Notes under the pieces: generated by a model
Database searches by the model: none
What the model saw: only the letters and a program-made list of their open reading frames with translations
What the model was told of the DNA's origin: nothing
Made by a program: the position numbers and the translations under genes
Assembly: GCA_022653735.1 (NCBI GenBank)
Contig: JALCSU010000008.1
Span: forward strand, 1-64,000
Source: Bacteroidales bacterium
Lineage (GTDB): Bacteria; Bacteroidota; Bacteroidia; Bacteroidales; UBA932
Direction of reading: 5' to 3'
DNA: 64,000 nt
Shown here: in pieces, positions 19,326 through 28,755 of the stretch
Layout: the number at the start of each line of letters is the position of its first letter
How positions within the stretch are numbered: position 1 is the first letter of the stretch

Positions 19326-21068
19326 ATGAATATGAAAAAGCATACAATATATTCAATGGCAATTGCCGCACTGGCTCTCGCAGGCTGTGACAATCTTCTC
19401 GACCAGAGTCCGAAGGATCAATTCTCGAATGACAATTTCTGGACGAGCGAAGACAACGTGGAAATATTTGCCAATTCATTCTACGATGAGTTTACCGGGT
19501 ATGGCAGCAGCGGCTCAGGGGTCTTCTATTTCCCGACCTTGAACGACAACCAGGCTAGCAATGGCTTCACGGAATGGACATACAAGACTATTCCTTCGAC
19601 CATAAGCCTGTGGAGCGACAGCTATAAATATTTGCGCAGGGCAAATCTCATGATTGAAAAGATTCCTGGCATCTCCGGCATGAGCGAAGCCGCCAAGAAC
19701 AACTGGCTGGGATTCGCAAGGCTGTTCAGGGCATACGAACATTATCAATTGGTGCGCGCTTTCGGCGACATCGTCTATGTGGATAAAGTCTTGGATGTGA
19801 GTGCATCGGATAAAGATTTGTATCTCTACGGGGAGAGGAAAGACCGCGACGAGGTCATGGATAAGGTTTTGGAAGACCTTAACTTCGCAGTCACGAACAT
19901 AACCGAGAACTCATCCTCCAGGGTGTTGGTTAACGCCGCAGTGGCTCAGGCCATAAAGGCGGAGATCTGCCTCTATGAGGGCACGTTCTGCAAATATCGC
20001 TCTTCGTCGGATGGTCAAAAAGCTCCTGATCCGTCTCGCGCAGAAAAATATTTGAACGAGGCAAAAACCGCCTGCCTGGCGATAATGGGCAATTCGATGT
20101 ATTCCTTGAATTCATCCTACATCGCAAATTACAATTCCCTTGATTTGGCAGGCAACGAGGAGATGATCCTTTATAAGAAATATGTCTACGGGGTCATGGC
20201 GCATTCGACGATCGATTACACCTGCTCTTCGACCATGCAAAGCGGAATGACCAAGGCTGCATTCGATTCCTTCCTGTTCCTGGACGGCAAGCCGCTTGCC
20301 TCGACTTCTTACGATAAATCGGATCATCCGGTGAAAGATGCCGATGGGCAGTGGAGCATCGCCGCCATGCTAGAGGTCAGGGATCCTCGCCTGTCGGCGT
20401 GCGTCGATCCTGTGTTGATGTACAAAGGGCACGGATACGTCCGTTTCGGCATGGGCAGCATGGAGACTACGTCTTCGACTGGTTACGGCGTGCTGAAGTT
20501 CGATAATTCCACCCTCGAATTGTCCCACAGAAACAACACGGGGTCTAACGAGACGGACGGCCCTATTTTCTGGCTGGCGGAGATTTACCTTGATTATGCG
20601 GAGGCTTGCGCCGAACTGGGCTCCATATCTCAGTCCGACCTGGATAATTCGGTCAATAAGCTTCGCACCAGAGCCGGGATGCCTTCCATGACGGTAAATC
20701 CAGATTCTGACCCTGCCAACAACATGGGTGTCAGCAACATTATCTGGGAAATCCGACGTGAACGCAGGGTAGAACTGATGTACGACAACAATGACCGTTA
20801 TTGGAGCCTCATCCGCTGGCACCAGCTCGATAAGCTGGATGTAGACAAATATCCTGAGCAGATGAGAGGAGCGTATGTAAAAGACGATGCCGTAGCGGGA
20901 ACGGCTCAAGGCCCTGCGATTGACTCGGATGGCTACATAAATGCTCGCCCGACGGGAAAGGAAAGGTCTTACGATGCGAAATATTATCTATATCCTATCC
21001 CTTCAGGCCAAATTGACCTTTACGAGGCGGAAGGAAAGACTCTGAGCCAGAACTACGGCTGGAAATAA
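19326..21068 (+). CDS. SusD/RagB-family nutrient-binding lipoprotein
   Basis: Surface lipoprotein partner of the SusC just upstream. The 580 residues start with a lipoprotein signal (ALALAGC, Cys about residue 20), then the helical SusD core with FWLAEIYLDYAEACAELG, EIRRERRVELMYDNNDRYW and a C-terminal YYLYPIPSGQIDLYEAEGKTLSQN. Length and motif order are normal. Closed by an intrinsic terminator 25 bp past the stop, so susCD forms its own unit. Confidence 0.97.
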   Translation: MNMKKHTIYSMAIAALALAGCDNLLDQSPKDQFSNDNFWTSEDNVEIFANSFYDEFTGYGSSGSGVFYFPTLNDNQASNGFTEWTYKTIPSTISLWSDSYKYLRRANLMIEKIPGISGMSEAAKNNWLGFARLFRAYEHYQLVRAFGDIVYVDKVLDVSASDKDLYLYGERKDRDEVMDKVLEDLNFAVTNITENSSSRVLVNAAVAQAIKAEICLYEGTFCKYRSSSDGQKAPDPSRAEKYLNEAKTACLAIMGNSMYSLNSSYIANYNSLDLAGNEEMILYKKYVYGVMAHSTIDYTCSSTMQSGMTKAAFDSFLFLDGKPLASTSYDKSDHPVKDADGQWSIAAMLEVRDPRLSACVDPVLMYKGHGYVRFGMGSMETTSSTGYGVLKFDNSTLELSHRNNTGSNETDGPIFWLAEIYLDYAEACAELGSISQSDLDNSVNKLRTRAGMPSMTVNPDSDPANNMGVSNIIWEIRRERRVELMYDNNDRYWSLIRWHQLDKLDVDKYPEQMRGAYVKDDAVAGTAQGPAIDSDGYINARPTGKERSYDAKYYLYPIPSGQIDLYEAEGKTLSQNYGWK

Positions 21069-21092
21069 TCTTCCGGCAGATGGATTATGAAC

Positions 21093-21127
21093 ATGAGGTC
21101 GGCAAAATCGCCGGCCTCATTTTTTTA
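21093..21127 (+). terminator. Intrinsic terminator after the second susCD pair
   Basis: An 11-bp stem with one G-U pair (ATGAGGTCGGC with GCCGGCCTCAT), then seven T. Confidence 0.9.
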
Positions 21128-21166
21128 GCCGGACTCTAAGGCGTGAATCAGCTGTCGTGCACAGTG

Positions 21167-23017
21167 CTACCTCACTTGCGTAGTCTCAATGGAGGCGTTG
21201 GCCTCTCCTGCTTTCTTCATCGCATTCAGTATGCTGTCGGCAAGAGTCTTGTCGTCCAAAGGCCCAATCTTAAACACCACCGAGCCATCTTCCACGCTCT
21301 TGATCAAGTCTGTAGGGGTCAGAGCTTTGATTTCATTGAGTAAATCGCCTGGCAGGGAGGAGCCGTTTGCGGGATAGACTTTTACTAAATATACTGTCTT
21401 AACGTCTGCTTCCATCTTCCTGGCGTTATACACGCTGATAGGCTGACCATCGCTGTAGGCCGTGATGACTGCAGAACGGAAGCCCTGGCGTTTCACTTTA
21501 TTCAGGTTCGAAAGCACGTCTTTATAGGATCTGAACAAGCCGACCGAATAAACGTACCTGTTTCCGGACTGGCGCTCGAATACAGGACTGAGCCCTTTGA
21601 TGTCGGCAGTGGTAGCTTTCCTCGACTGGGCGAAAATCTGAATCTGGTACACAAGCCCTTCTGGCAGAGTGTTATTCTCGGCGAATTTTCCTTCCGGAAG
21701 TATCTTGAATGAATAGTCGAACGACGGTTTCGGCTTAAGGATATTCAGATGCGGAGCCGGTCCGTAGCTGTTTTTTGAAAATGTGTATGCAGAAGAAGAA
21801 CCCACGATTTTCCTATCTGCGGCAGCTTGAAGCTTATTTGCATCTAACACTATCCCCTTTGACAGAAAATCCATCTCGACTTCCTGAAGAGCCTTGGATG
21901 CCTTTGCGAGCGAGTCGTTGAGGGCAGGCAACTGTGCCTCGCTTTCAGAAATAGTCTCTGTCAGCTTCGCCTTTTCATCTCCTGTCGCCGTAGACAGCTT
22001 GGAACGCATCTCATCGAGATTTTTATTGAATGCAGCGATTGAATCCCGGATTGCACGAACAGCCCTGACTCTGGCGACATATTCCTTAGTCTCAGCATTG
22101 TCTGTGCCTGCGTCCCTCACTGCAGACCTATTATCGAACTTCGATTTATCGTCGGCAGGCGTAAGGCTGCAAAGCTTTCGCAGCTCGCCCAGGTCTGTGA
22201 TTGATTTGCGAACTGGCATCCCGTCATATTCCAATACATAGATGCAGACGCTGTCCTTGGAACACTCTCTGTTAGAAGCGAATATGGAATATTCACCATC
22301 CTCTGTGTTTATGAATAGGAAGTCGTCGTAAGGAGAGGAATAAGGAAAACCCATATTCACAGGCACGTCCCAATCGCCATTTTCCTCGTTCCAGCTGGAA
22401 ACGTAGAGGTCGTAGCCTCCCATGCCATAAAGACCCTTCGAAGCAAAGAAAATTGATTTGCCGTCAGGGGAGAGCATTGGGAATATTTCATCAGAAGAAC
22501 TGGTGAGCTGCTCATTGATAAGAGCTGGCACAGACCATGCGGTGTCCTTGAAATTCGTTATGTAGATATTCCGTATCCCATTCTCGTCGGTTGATGAATA
22601 TAGCAGAGTCTGCGCCCCATCCGGTATGTATGTCGCAGTCTCGATGTCTTTCGTCGGGATTGAGTCGAGCTGATTAGGCACCTTCCTCCAGCTATGGTCT
22701 TGAAGCGGATAGAACAGGAAAAAGTCTTTCAGCGAGAACACCTGCTTTGCGACGACTTTCGGCGTGCTGCAGAAATTCATCATGCTGAGCCCGTTCTGGG
22801 CAAGAATCAGATGCTCCGTAGCCTCTGTGCGAGAGCTGGAGTCCAGCGCTGCTATCACCCTCTGGCATATTTCTTCGGCCTTTGGAAAGTCATAAGCGAG
22901 CCTGGCGGAATCGGCTTCTTCCAGCATCTGCTTTGTCATATCCTGCGCATAAGCAGGCCGCAAAGCTAGGCAGAGGATAGAAATTATGAATATATTGACG
23001 AATATTGAGTTCCTCAT
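21167..23017 (-). CDS. Secreted PD40 beta-propeller protein with SPOR-like C-terminus
   Basis: A 616-aa exported protein. After a signal peptide (to about A24) comes a helical, TPR-like stretch, then PD40/WD40-like propeller repeats (ATYIPDGAQTLLYSS, FPMLSPDGKSIFFASKG and FASNRECS, about residues 135-275), a coiled-coil (about 320-385) and a C-terminal region with SPOR-like pattern (YQIQIFAQSRKATTADIKGL, FRSYKDVLSNLNKVKRQGF) that may bind peptidoglycan glycan strands. PD40 proteins of this kind are linked to envelope or type IX secretion functions in the phylum; here no such gene cluster is seen. It is divergent from secDF, so shared control is possible but unproven. Confidence 0.78.
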   Translation of the reverse strand: MRNSIFVNIFIISILCLALRPAYAQDMTKQMLEEADSARLAYDFPKAEEICQRVIAALDSSSRTEATEHLILAQNGLSMMNFCSTPKVVAKQVFSLKDFFLFYPLQDHSWRKVPNQLDSIPTKDIETATYIPDGAQTLLYSSTDENGIRNIYITNFKDTAWSVPALINEQLTSSSDEIFPMLSPDGKSIFFASKGLYGMGGYDLYVSSWNEENGDWDVPVNMGFPYSSPYDDFLFINTEDGEYSIFASNRECSKDSVCIYVLEYDGMPVRKSITDLGELRKLCSLTPADDKSKFDNRSAVRDAGTDNAETKEYVARVRAVRAIRDSIAAFNKNLDEMRSKLSTATGDEKAKLTETISESEAQLPALNDSLAKASKALQEVEMDFLSKGIVLDANKLQAAADRKIVGSSSAYTFSKNSYGPAPHLNILKPKPSFDYSFKILPEGKFAENNTLPEGLVYQIQIFAQSRKATTADIKGLSPVFERQSGNRYVYSVGLFRSYKDVLSNLNKVKRQGFRSAVITAYSDGQPISVYNARKMEADVKTVYLVKVYPANGSSLPGDLLNEIKALTPTDLIKSVEDGSVVFKIGPLDDKTLADSILNAMKKAGEANASIETTQVR

Positions 23018-23088
23018 CTTTCAAATCATAAGATGAGTACAAAAATAAGAAATACTTAGCAGATAATTTATTTCTCCGAAAAAAATGC

Positions 23089-23096
23089 TAAATTTG
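23089..23096 (+). promoter_or_regulatory. Likely secDF promoter (-7 element)
   Basis: TAAATTTG, a full match to the TAnnTTTG box, 53 bp before the secDF ATG. The upstream element is poor (TTTA at 23067). Confidence 0.5.
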
Positions 23097-23148
23097 TACC
23101 CCTATTTTTATACACTTTTGAATATTTAATATTTAAAAATAGTTAGTT

Positions 23149-26100
23149 ATGCAAAGTAAAGGTTGGATCAGGTTCGTCGCTATCCTGCTCGCTCTGGCTT
23201 CCATTTGGCAGCTATCGTTCACGGCAGTGACCGCCATCCAGGAGAGGAAGGCAGCGAAATTCGCTGAGCAGCAGGCGATTGCCATTCAAAGCACGCCTGA
23301 ATTCGCTGCTATCCCTGAAGTAGATCGGGCATATTACCTCGACTCCATCAGGAAAGTTCAGAACAGTGTTTACATTGATTCTGTCACCAACAAGAAAGTC
23401 TATCTTTGGAATACCTATAAGGATTGCAAGGAGAAGGAAATCAACCTCGGACTTGACTTGAAGGGCGGCATGAACGTCATGCTGCAGGTGCAGCTTGAAG
23501 ACCTCGTAGAGGCTCTCGCAGGCAATAATGCTACTCCAGAGTTCCAGCAGGCCATCAACCTGGCAAAGCAGCGCAGCGTGAATTCACGTGACGATTTCAT
23601 TACCCTTTTCGCAGACGCATGGAAAGAGGTTGGCAAAGGCCAGAGGCTTGCTCAGGTTTTCGGAACCTACGAGATGAAGGATAAAATCAAGCCGGAATCC
23701 ACCGATGCAGAGGTGATCGGCATCATCCGTGGCGAGGCAGAAAGCGCCATAGGTAACTCCTTCAACGTGTTGAGGAACCGTATCGACCGCTTCGGAGTCA
23801 CTCAGCCTTCGATCCAGAAGCTTGGAAACAGTGGCCGTATCTTGGTCGAGCTGCCAGGCGTGAAAGAGCCTGAGCGCGTGAGGAAACTGCTCCAGGGAAC
23901 AGCTTCTCTTGAGTTCTGGGAGACATTCACTTACGACGAGATCGCTCCTTTCCTTCAGGAGGCCAACCAGAAGCTTTCAGAGATTCTTTCCAGCACACCT
24001 GATTCCGTTCTTGTCGCAGAAGGAGTCGCTCCAGTGGACACTGCTGCATCTGCGCCTGCTTCGGCAGCAGATTCTCTGATCAATCAAGAGCTTGCTCAAA
24101 ATCAAGATCAGTCTGCTGAGATTGAGGCTTACAAGAAGCAGAACCCTCTGTTTGCCGTGCTTTCTCCTTCGAATTTCAAAGGGAATGCCTGCATCGGCTT
24201 TGCTAGCGCGGTTGATACTGCTCTTGTGAACAAGTATCTCGCAATGCCTCAGATCGCCTCGATTTTCCCTGCGGAATTCAAGCCGATGTGGTCTGTCCAT
24301 CCATCTGAATATGTCCAAGGCAATAATATTTACGAACTGGTAGCCATCAAGTCTACTTCTCGTGACGGTAAGGCTAAACTTGATGGTGGCTCCATTACGG
24401 ATGCTCGCGTTGTTTACGAGAGCGGGTCTAACGGCGAGCCTTCAGTTTCCATGAGCATGAATGCTGAGGGTGCCAACATTTGGGCCAGGATGACTGGCGA
24501 TAACGTAGGCAAGCAGATAGCTATCGTTCTCGATGGCATGGTATATTCCTATCCTAACGTGCAGAACGCCATCACTGGTGGTAATTCTTCCATCACTGGC
24601 CACTTCTCTCAGGAGGAAGCTACCGACCTTGTGAACGTCCTGAAATCCGGTAAGCTTCCTGCGCCTGCGAAGATTATTCAGGAGCAGGTTGTCGGACCAT
24701 CTCTCGGTGCTAAGTCCATCAACGCAGGTATGATTTCGTTCATCATAGCATTCCTGCTGGTGCTAGTTTACATGATATTCTTCTATCAGGGCGCTGGCTT
24801 AGCGGCTGATGCTGCGCTTCTGTGCAACGTGCTGCTGCTGTTCGGAGTTCTGGTATCGTTCGGAGCCGTTCTGACTCTGCCTGGCATCGCAGGTTTGGTG
24901 CTGACTCTTGGTATGGCCGTGGATGCCAACGTGATCATCTACGAGCGCATCAAGGAGGAGCTTGCCGCTGGCAAGGGCTTGGGCAAGGCTGTTGCCGATG
25001 GTTACAAGAACGCATATTCAGCCATCATCGATGGTCAGGTGACCACTCTCCTGACTGGTATCGTGCTGTTCATATTCGGTTCCGGTCCTGTACAGGGCTT
25101 TGCTACCACTCTGATCATCGGTATCATCACCTCAGTGCTCACATCAATCTTCATCACTAGGCTCATCTTCGATGACCGCATCCAGAGGGGTAAGAATATC
25201 TCATTCGATAACAAACTCACGAGGAACTTCCTCAAGAATACTCACGTAGACTTCATTAAGGCTCGTAAATATTCTTACACGATTTCCGGAATCCTCATCT
25301 TGATCGCTATCCTGTCGATTTGCATCAAGGGCTTCACCTATGGCGTTGATTTCACAGGCGGTCGTACTTACGTCGTTCGTTTCGACCAGGCTGTCACTGC
25401 AGAGCAGATTCGTGAGGCAGTGACTGCGGAGTTCGATGGCGCCGTTGAGGTTAAACAGTTCGGTGGCGGCAGCCAGATGAAAATCACTACCCAGTACAAG
25501 AATGATCAGGAATCTACCGAAGTTGACGCAGAGGTTGAGAGGATGCTCTACGATGCAGTGAAGCCGTTCTTCGCAGATCAGTCTATGACTCTTGACGAAT
25601 TTACTTCGACTCTCGAGAATCCTAACGGTATCATATCATCAGATAAGGTTGGTCCTACCATCGCTAATGACATCAAGAGAGATGCTGTGATTGCCGTCAT
25701 ACTTGCGTTGTTCGTAATCTTCGCCTACATCGCATTCAGGTTCAGAGGCTGGACTTGGGGTCTGGGTGGCGTTGTTTCGCTAGCGCATACGGCAATCATC
25801 GTCATCGGCTTCTTCTCTCTGTTCTCAGGAATCTTGCCGTTCAACTTGGACGTTGACCAGACGTTCATCGCGGCCATCCTGACCATCATCGGATACGCCA
25901 TCAACGATAACGTGGTTATCTTCGACCGTATTCGTGAATACAAGTCCCTGCATCCTAACGTGGATTTGAAGACTAACACGAATCTGGCGTTGAATGCGAC
26001 CCTCACCCGTACGGTCAACACCTCTGTTTCCACCCTCGTGACGATGGTTGCGATTGCCATCTGGGGTGGTGAATCCATCAGAGGTCTTGCTGTTGCGCTC

Positions 26101-26220
26101 ATCCTTGGTATCTGCATCGGTACCTATGCATCCATATTCATTGGTACTCCAGTGATGTACGATGCTACATTGAAGCGTGCAGAAAAAGCTAACGCCGTGG
26201 CTCCTAAGGGGAAGAAATAA
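23149..26220 (+). CDS. secDF: Protein translocase subunit SecDF (fused)
   Basis: Inner-membrane helper of SecYEG that uses proton flow to pull exported proteins into the periplasm. The 1023 residues fuse SecD (about 1-680) and SecF (about 690-1000), as is usual in Bacteroidota. SecD shows LGLDLKGGMNVMLQV, the P1 domain, and the membrane part with GMAVDANVIIYERIKEEL; SecF shows GVDFTGGRTYVVRF and IIGYAINDNVVIFDRIRE. About 12 membrane spans are seen. Monocistronic, with a TAAATTTG promoter box about 55 bp upstream and an intrinsic terminator about 30 bp downstream. Confidence 0.98.
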   Translation: MQSKGWIRFVAILLALASIWQLSFTAVTAIQERKAAKFAEQQAIAIQSTPEFAAIPEVDRAYYLDSIRKVQNSVYIDSVTNKKVYLWNTYKDCKEKEINLGLDLKGGMNVMLQVQLEDLVEALAGNNATPEFQQAINLAKQRSVNSRDDFITLFADAWKEVGKGQRLAQVFGTYEMKDKIKPESTDAEVIGIIRGEAESAIGNSFNVLRNRIDRFGVTQPSIQKLGNSGRILVELPGVKEPERVRKLLQGTASLEFWETFTYDEIAPFLQEANQKLSEILSSTPDSVLVAEGVAPVDTAASAPASAADSLINQELAQNQDQSAEIEAYKKQNPLFAVLSPSNFKGNACIGFASAVDTALVNKYLAMPQIASIFPAEFKPMWSVHPSEYVQGNNIYELVAIKSTSRDGKAKLDGGSITDARVVYESGSNGEPSVSMSMNAEGANIWARMTGDNVGKQIAIVLDGMVYSYPNVQNAITGGNSSITGHFSQEEATDLVNVLKSGKLPAPAKIIQEQVVGPSLGAKSINAGMISFIIAFLLVLVYMIFFYQGAGLAADAALLCNVLLLFGVLVSFGAVLTLPGIAGLVLTLGMAVDANVIIYERIKEELAAGKGLGKAVADGYKNAYSAIIDGQVTTLLTGIVLFIFGSGPVQGFATTLIIGIITSVLTSIFITRLIFDDRIQRGKNISFDNKLTRNFLKNTHVDFIKARKYSYTISGILILIAILSICIKGFTYGVDFTGGRTYVVRFDQAVTAEQIREAVTAEFDGAVEVKQFGGGSQMKITTQYKNDQESTEVDAEVERMLYDAVKPFFADQSMTLDEFTSTLENPNGIISSDKVGPTIANDIKRDAVIAVILALFVIFAYIAFRFRGWTWGLGGVVSLAHTAIIVIGFFSLFSGILPFNLDVDQTFIAAILTIIGYAINDNVVIFDRIREYKSLHPNVDLKTNTNLALNATLTRTVNTSVSTLVTMVAIAIWGGESIRGLAVALILGICIGTYASIFIGTPVMYDATLKRAEKANAVAPKGKK

Positions 26221-26252
26221 TTACCTAAGCATTCAATAATTATCATGTTAAG

Positions 26253-26288
26253 ATCCTGGGAGATGGTTTCCGCCTCCCAGGATTTTTA
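26253..26288 (+). terminator. Intrinsic terminator after secDF
   Basis: A 10-bp perfect stem (ATCCTGGGAG with CTCCCAGGAT), 11-nt loop, then TTTT. Confidence 0.9.
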
Positions 26289-26329
26289 ATAAAAAGTCAG
26301 TATTATTTGCTATATTTGCAAAACGTCAA

Positions 26330-26414
26330 GCCTTGGTGGTGGAATGGTAGACACGAGGGACTTAAAATCCCTTGGCCAGCAATGGCTGTGCGGGTTCGAT
26401 TCCCGCCCGAGGCA
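26330..26414 (+). tRNA. tRNA-Leu (UAA)
   Basis: An 85-nt class II tRNA: acceptor GCCTTGG / CCGAGGC, long variable arm (TGGCCAGCAATGGCTG), anticodon loop CTTAAAA (anticodon TAA), T loop TTCGATT. CCA is not encoded. A TATATTTG promoter box sits at 26311-26318. Its last 14 bases plus one more are repeated at 33439-33453, marking the gene as the integration site of the island to its right. Confidence 0.96.
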
Positions 26415-26415
26415 C
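26401..26415 (+). repeat. attL-like site within tRNA-Leu
   Basis: TCCCGCCCGAGGCAC: the 3' half of the T stem, the acceptor strand, the discriminator base and one more C. Identical to 33439-33453. Confidence 0.75.
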
Positions 26416-26420
26416 CTTAA

Positions 26421-26460
26421 AAAGAGCTAACTGCCTGATTTTCAGTGGTTAGCTCTCTTT
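26421..26460 (+). terminator. Terminator now serving tRNA-Leu (island-borne)
   Basis: Stem AGAGCTAAC / GTTAGCTCT followed by CTTT, within the left end of the island; it replaces the original terminator now found at 33458-33491. Confidence 0.7.
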
Positions 26461-26596
26461 GTGTCTCAATTTTTGCCGACATTTCCTGTTTTCCGCACTT
26501 TTTCTTTTCTCTGCCCCAAACCTGCCCCACAACAGTGTGAGAGGCCGATTGCTTTCTAAATTTGGGTGTCCCGCATCGAATTGCTACCTTCGTGGT

Positions 26597-27202
26597 ATGT
26601 TCGTCCGGCGGAAGCATAACAAGAGCGGTAGCACCTCCATACAGGTCGTGGCCAAGGCCAACGGCAAGTACCGCGTTCAGAAGTCGTTCGGCAGCAGTCG
26701 GAATGCGGCTGTGCTGTCATCGCTTGAGCAGCAGGCGAGGCGATGGGCGGACGAACATGAGTTCGGCGAGGCCTTGTTTTCTCCCGATGGCGCAGCCGAG
26801 TACGATGCCATCATGGCAGGCATCGGTCAGGATCAGCTCCGGCTGGCGGGGCCGGACCTCATTTACGGCCGCCTGTTCGATAAAATTGGGTTCGGAGCCG
26901 TCAGGACATCCGACGATGAGATTTTCAAGAGCCTGGTGGTCACGCGTCTTTACAGGCCAGGGAGCAAGCTGAAGACGCTCCGTTACATGGCGTACTTCAT
27001 GAACAAGTACTACGACGAGTACAAAATCTATCGCTATCTTGACGAGCTCTGCTGGAGGCCGGGAGCCGGGCGCAAGGCCGGAGCATATGATGTGAAGCGC
27101 GACGTGGAGCAGGTCACCTATAACCAGGCCAAACGCGTGCTTGGCGGCACGGTGGCCGTGGTCTTCTACGACACGACAAACATAGAATGGTTTTTTGGGT
27201 AG
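26597..27202 (+). pseudogene. IS1634-type transposase, N-terminal fragment
   Basis: About 201 residues of a DDE transposase of the IS1634 kind. The start MFVRRKHNKSGSTSIQVVAK is typical for the family's N-terminus, as is the segment GPDLIYGRLFDKIGF followed by LVVTRLYRPGSKLKTLRYM. It reaches the first catalytic region (VAVVFYDTTNIE) and then stops at 27202; a full copy would be 500-600 residues. No downstream fragment is found, so the rest was deleted. Start taken at ATG 26597, just after a TACCTTCG promoter-like box. More GC-rich than its neighbours. Confidence 0.8.
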
Positions 27203-27551
27203 AACAAAGAAAGGGATTAACAAGAAAAGCGAGCAATTAGCAGATAATCAGCCAATTACTCGCAACTTCCGGATTGAAATTCCGGATTATTCTTCCTTAA
27301 AGAAGGTAGTAGAAACGCTTCTTGACATGCTCTGCAATAGCTGGATGATTCTTGATGTTTTTAGGATGCGGGAGATGCATGCAATCGAAGACTGCGCGAC
27401 ATAGCCTTTGGAAAAGTGCCGAAAGGTTTTTTCAGATATTCAGGCTTATCAAGAAGGAAGTCTATCTTGATAATGTTATTTATGCAATAATGCTGATCAT
27501 CCTGCTTCGCTCCCTTTTTATAATGGTCTCTGACATGTTGCAGGTCCTCTA
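27203..27551. other. Degenerate stretch in the island
   Basis: No intact gene recognised. On the minus strand two overlapping frames give protein-like sequence (INNIIKIDFLLDKPEYLKKP; then, in another frame, HPKNIKNHPAIAEHVKKRF ending at about 27300), which suggests a decayed gene read right to left. A plus-strand frame (27195-27404) overlaps it and I see no support for it. Confidence 0.4.
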
Positions 27552-27555
27552 TCAA
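27361..27555 (-). CDS. Possible small or frameshifted continuation, unknown function
   Basis: A 64-codon frame that opens with TTG overlapping the TGA of the membrane-protein gene upstream (TTGA). It encodes a hydrophilic peptide (IEDLQHVRDHYKKGAKQDDQ near its start). In its own frame it opens only a few codons before the overlap. It is either a small second gene, translationally coupled, or the C-terminal part of the upstream protein after a frameshift. A further frame break at about 27370 is likely. Not recognised. Confidence 0.3.
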   Translation of the reverse strand: MIEDLQHVRDHYKKGAKQDDQHYCINNIIKIDFLLDKPEYLKKPFGTFPKAMSRSLRLHASPAS

Positions 27556-28013
27556 TTGGTCAAGATTGATTTACTGCCATAGGAGTCCATCCAGTCATGC
27601 ATAAAATCAGAATCAAAGGTATCCCGTAACTTGGCCTCATTTATGGCCACTCGGTTCTGTTGCTCGATTTTGGAGGCTCTCTCTTCATCGGTCGGTAGCG
27701 ATGTCTGTTCTTCGTTATCAGCGGATCCACCGATTCTTCCAGCGATGAATGCGTAAACAAGCAGCCCCAGGAATAACAGTAATGATAAGCAGGTTAAGGC
27801 CGGGAATACCCGGAACCAAACATCGGTAGATACCAAATCCCGTAGTCCCAAACTCGAAGAATACACATCATGGCGGTATGCTACCGCGAAAGTGGCCAGC
27901 AGACAGATGACCACTGATGCACCTGCCCCCACAATCCAGCCGGCGTGAATATCGCGAGAGTTCAGAGTCAAACGCTTCTTTGCTTTGCTTCGGTCTTTCA
28001 TTATGCCGTTCAT
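27552..28013 (-). CDS. Unknown two-helix membrane protein
   Basis: I do not recognise this 153-aa product. It has a basic N-terminus (MKDRSKAKKRLTLNSR), two hydrophobic helices (about 26-46, WIVGAGASVVICLLATFAVA, and about 70-92, VFPALTCLSLLLFLGLLVYA) and an acidic, charged C-terminal tail with many Glu/Asp. Codon use and length support a real gene. It is divergent from the AbiEi gene and shares the intergenic region that holds an inverted-repeat operator. The tail may have been cut by a frameshift (see the overlapping frame downstream). Start could also be the second Met. Confidence 0.5.
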   Translation of the reverse strand: MNGIMKDRSKAKKRLTLNSRDIHAGWIVGAGASVVICLLATFAVAYRHDVYSSSLGLRDLVSTDVWFRVFPALTCLSLLLFLGLLVYAFIAGRIGGSADNEEQTSLPTDEERASKIEQQNRVAINEAKLRDTFDSDFMHDWMDSYGSKSILTN

Positions 28014-28126
28014 GTTCTGTTTCTTCTACAAAGTTTGGTTTTTCTATTTCAATCCCATCACAAATACCGTATCTTCGTGTCCGAAGGTCACTTTCATTCT
28101 GAATTCATTAAAAATAATCAAAAAAC

Positions 28127-28158
28127 TACGGCTATTTCTAAAATTAGCCGTATATTTG
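28127..28158 (+). promoter_or_regulatory. AbiE promoter with overlapping inverted-repeat operator
   Basis: Perfect inverted repeat TACGGCTA (28127-28134) / TAGCCGTA (28145-28152), 10-bp spacer, whose right arm runs into the promoter box TATATTTG (28151-28158). Placement suits repression; AbiEi proteins are known to repress their own operons by binding inverted repeats, so this is the probable AbiEi site. Confidence 0.7.
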
Positions 28159-28175
28159 TCGCGAATCATACGCCT

Positions 28176-28754
28176 ATGGCCAAGTTTTATCAAGACATAT
28201 CTGCAAGCGGAGGAACGATACGGACTCATGAACTACGCGAGCCCAGGGCATACTATGGAATCAACAAGGGCATCAAATCCGGGAATGTCCTTAGAATAAA
28301 GAATGGTGTGTATATGCTCCCTGAAGAACTGGCGACCACGATGGTCGATGTTGAAAGAATCGTCCCTGGTGGTGTAGTTTGCATGTATTCTGCATGGGAT
28401 TATTATGGACTTACCACACAAATCCCTGACGGTTTTTACGTCGCTATAGAAAAGCACAGGAAAGTGGTGGCACCGGAGATTTCTGGCATCATTCTCTGCT
28501 ATTGGGAAGAGAAATACTGCACGATGGGCGTTGAAGAAGCTGAAATTGCTAATCATAAGGTTAAGATTTTCTGTATAGAGAAAAGCGTCTGCGATGCCGT
28601 AAAGTTTCGCAACAAGATCGGGACGGAAGTGGCTGTTGAGATTCTTAGGAACTATCTCAAGCGCAAAGATCGTAACATATCCCGCCTTATGGATTACGCA
28701 AAGCAAATGAGAGTGCTGTCAACAATGAGGCAATACCTTGAAATGGGGCTGTAA
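28176..28754 (+). CDS. AbiEi-family antitoxin / autorepressor (type IV TA)
   Basis: Antitoxin of an AbiE type IV toxin-antitoxin system. The 192 residues show an N-terminal winged-helix-like segment (SGGTIRTHELREPRAYYGIN) and the AbiEi core (GVVCMYSAWDYYGLTTQIP, IFCIEKSVCDAVKFRNKIG, EILRNYLKRKDRNISRLMDYA). Start set at ATG 28176, 18 bp after a TATATTTG box; longer frames upstream would begin before the transcript. It ends one base before the AbiEii ATG, so the pair is coupled. The inverted repeat over the promoter fits self-repression. Known AbiE systems act in phage defence and replicon stability; the role here is inferred. Confidence 0.88.
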   Translation: MAKFYQDISASGGTIRTHELREPRAYYGINKGIKSGNVLRIKNGVYMLPEELATTMVDVERIVPGGVVCMYSAWDYYGLTTQIPDGFYVAIEKHRKVVAPEISGIILCYWEEKYCTMGVEEAEIANHKVKIFCIEKSVCDAVKFRNKIGTEVAVEILRNYLKRKDRNISRLMDYAKQMRVLSTMRQYLEMGL

Positions 28755-28755
28755 T

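Noticed and set aside
27195..27404. Plus-strand 69-codon frame after the IS1634 fragment
   Set aside because: It overlaps more protein-like sequence on the other strand, has no promoter and no recognisable motif.
27552..28754. A longer AbiEi start upstream of 28176
   Set aside because: It would begin before the promoter box at 28151 and read through the operator.
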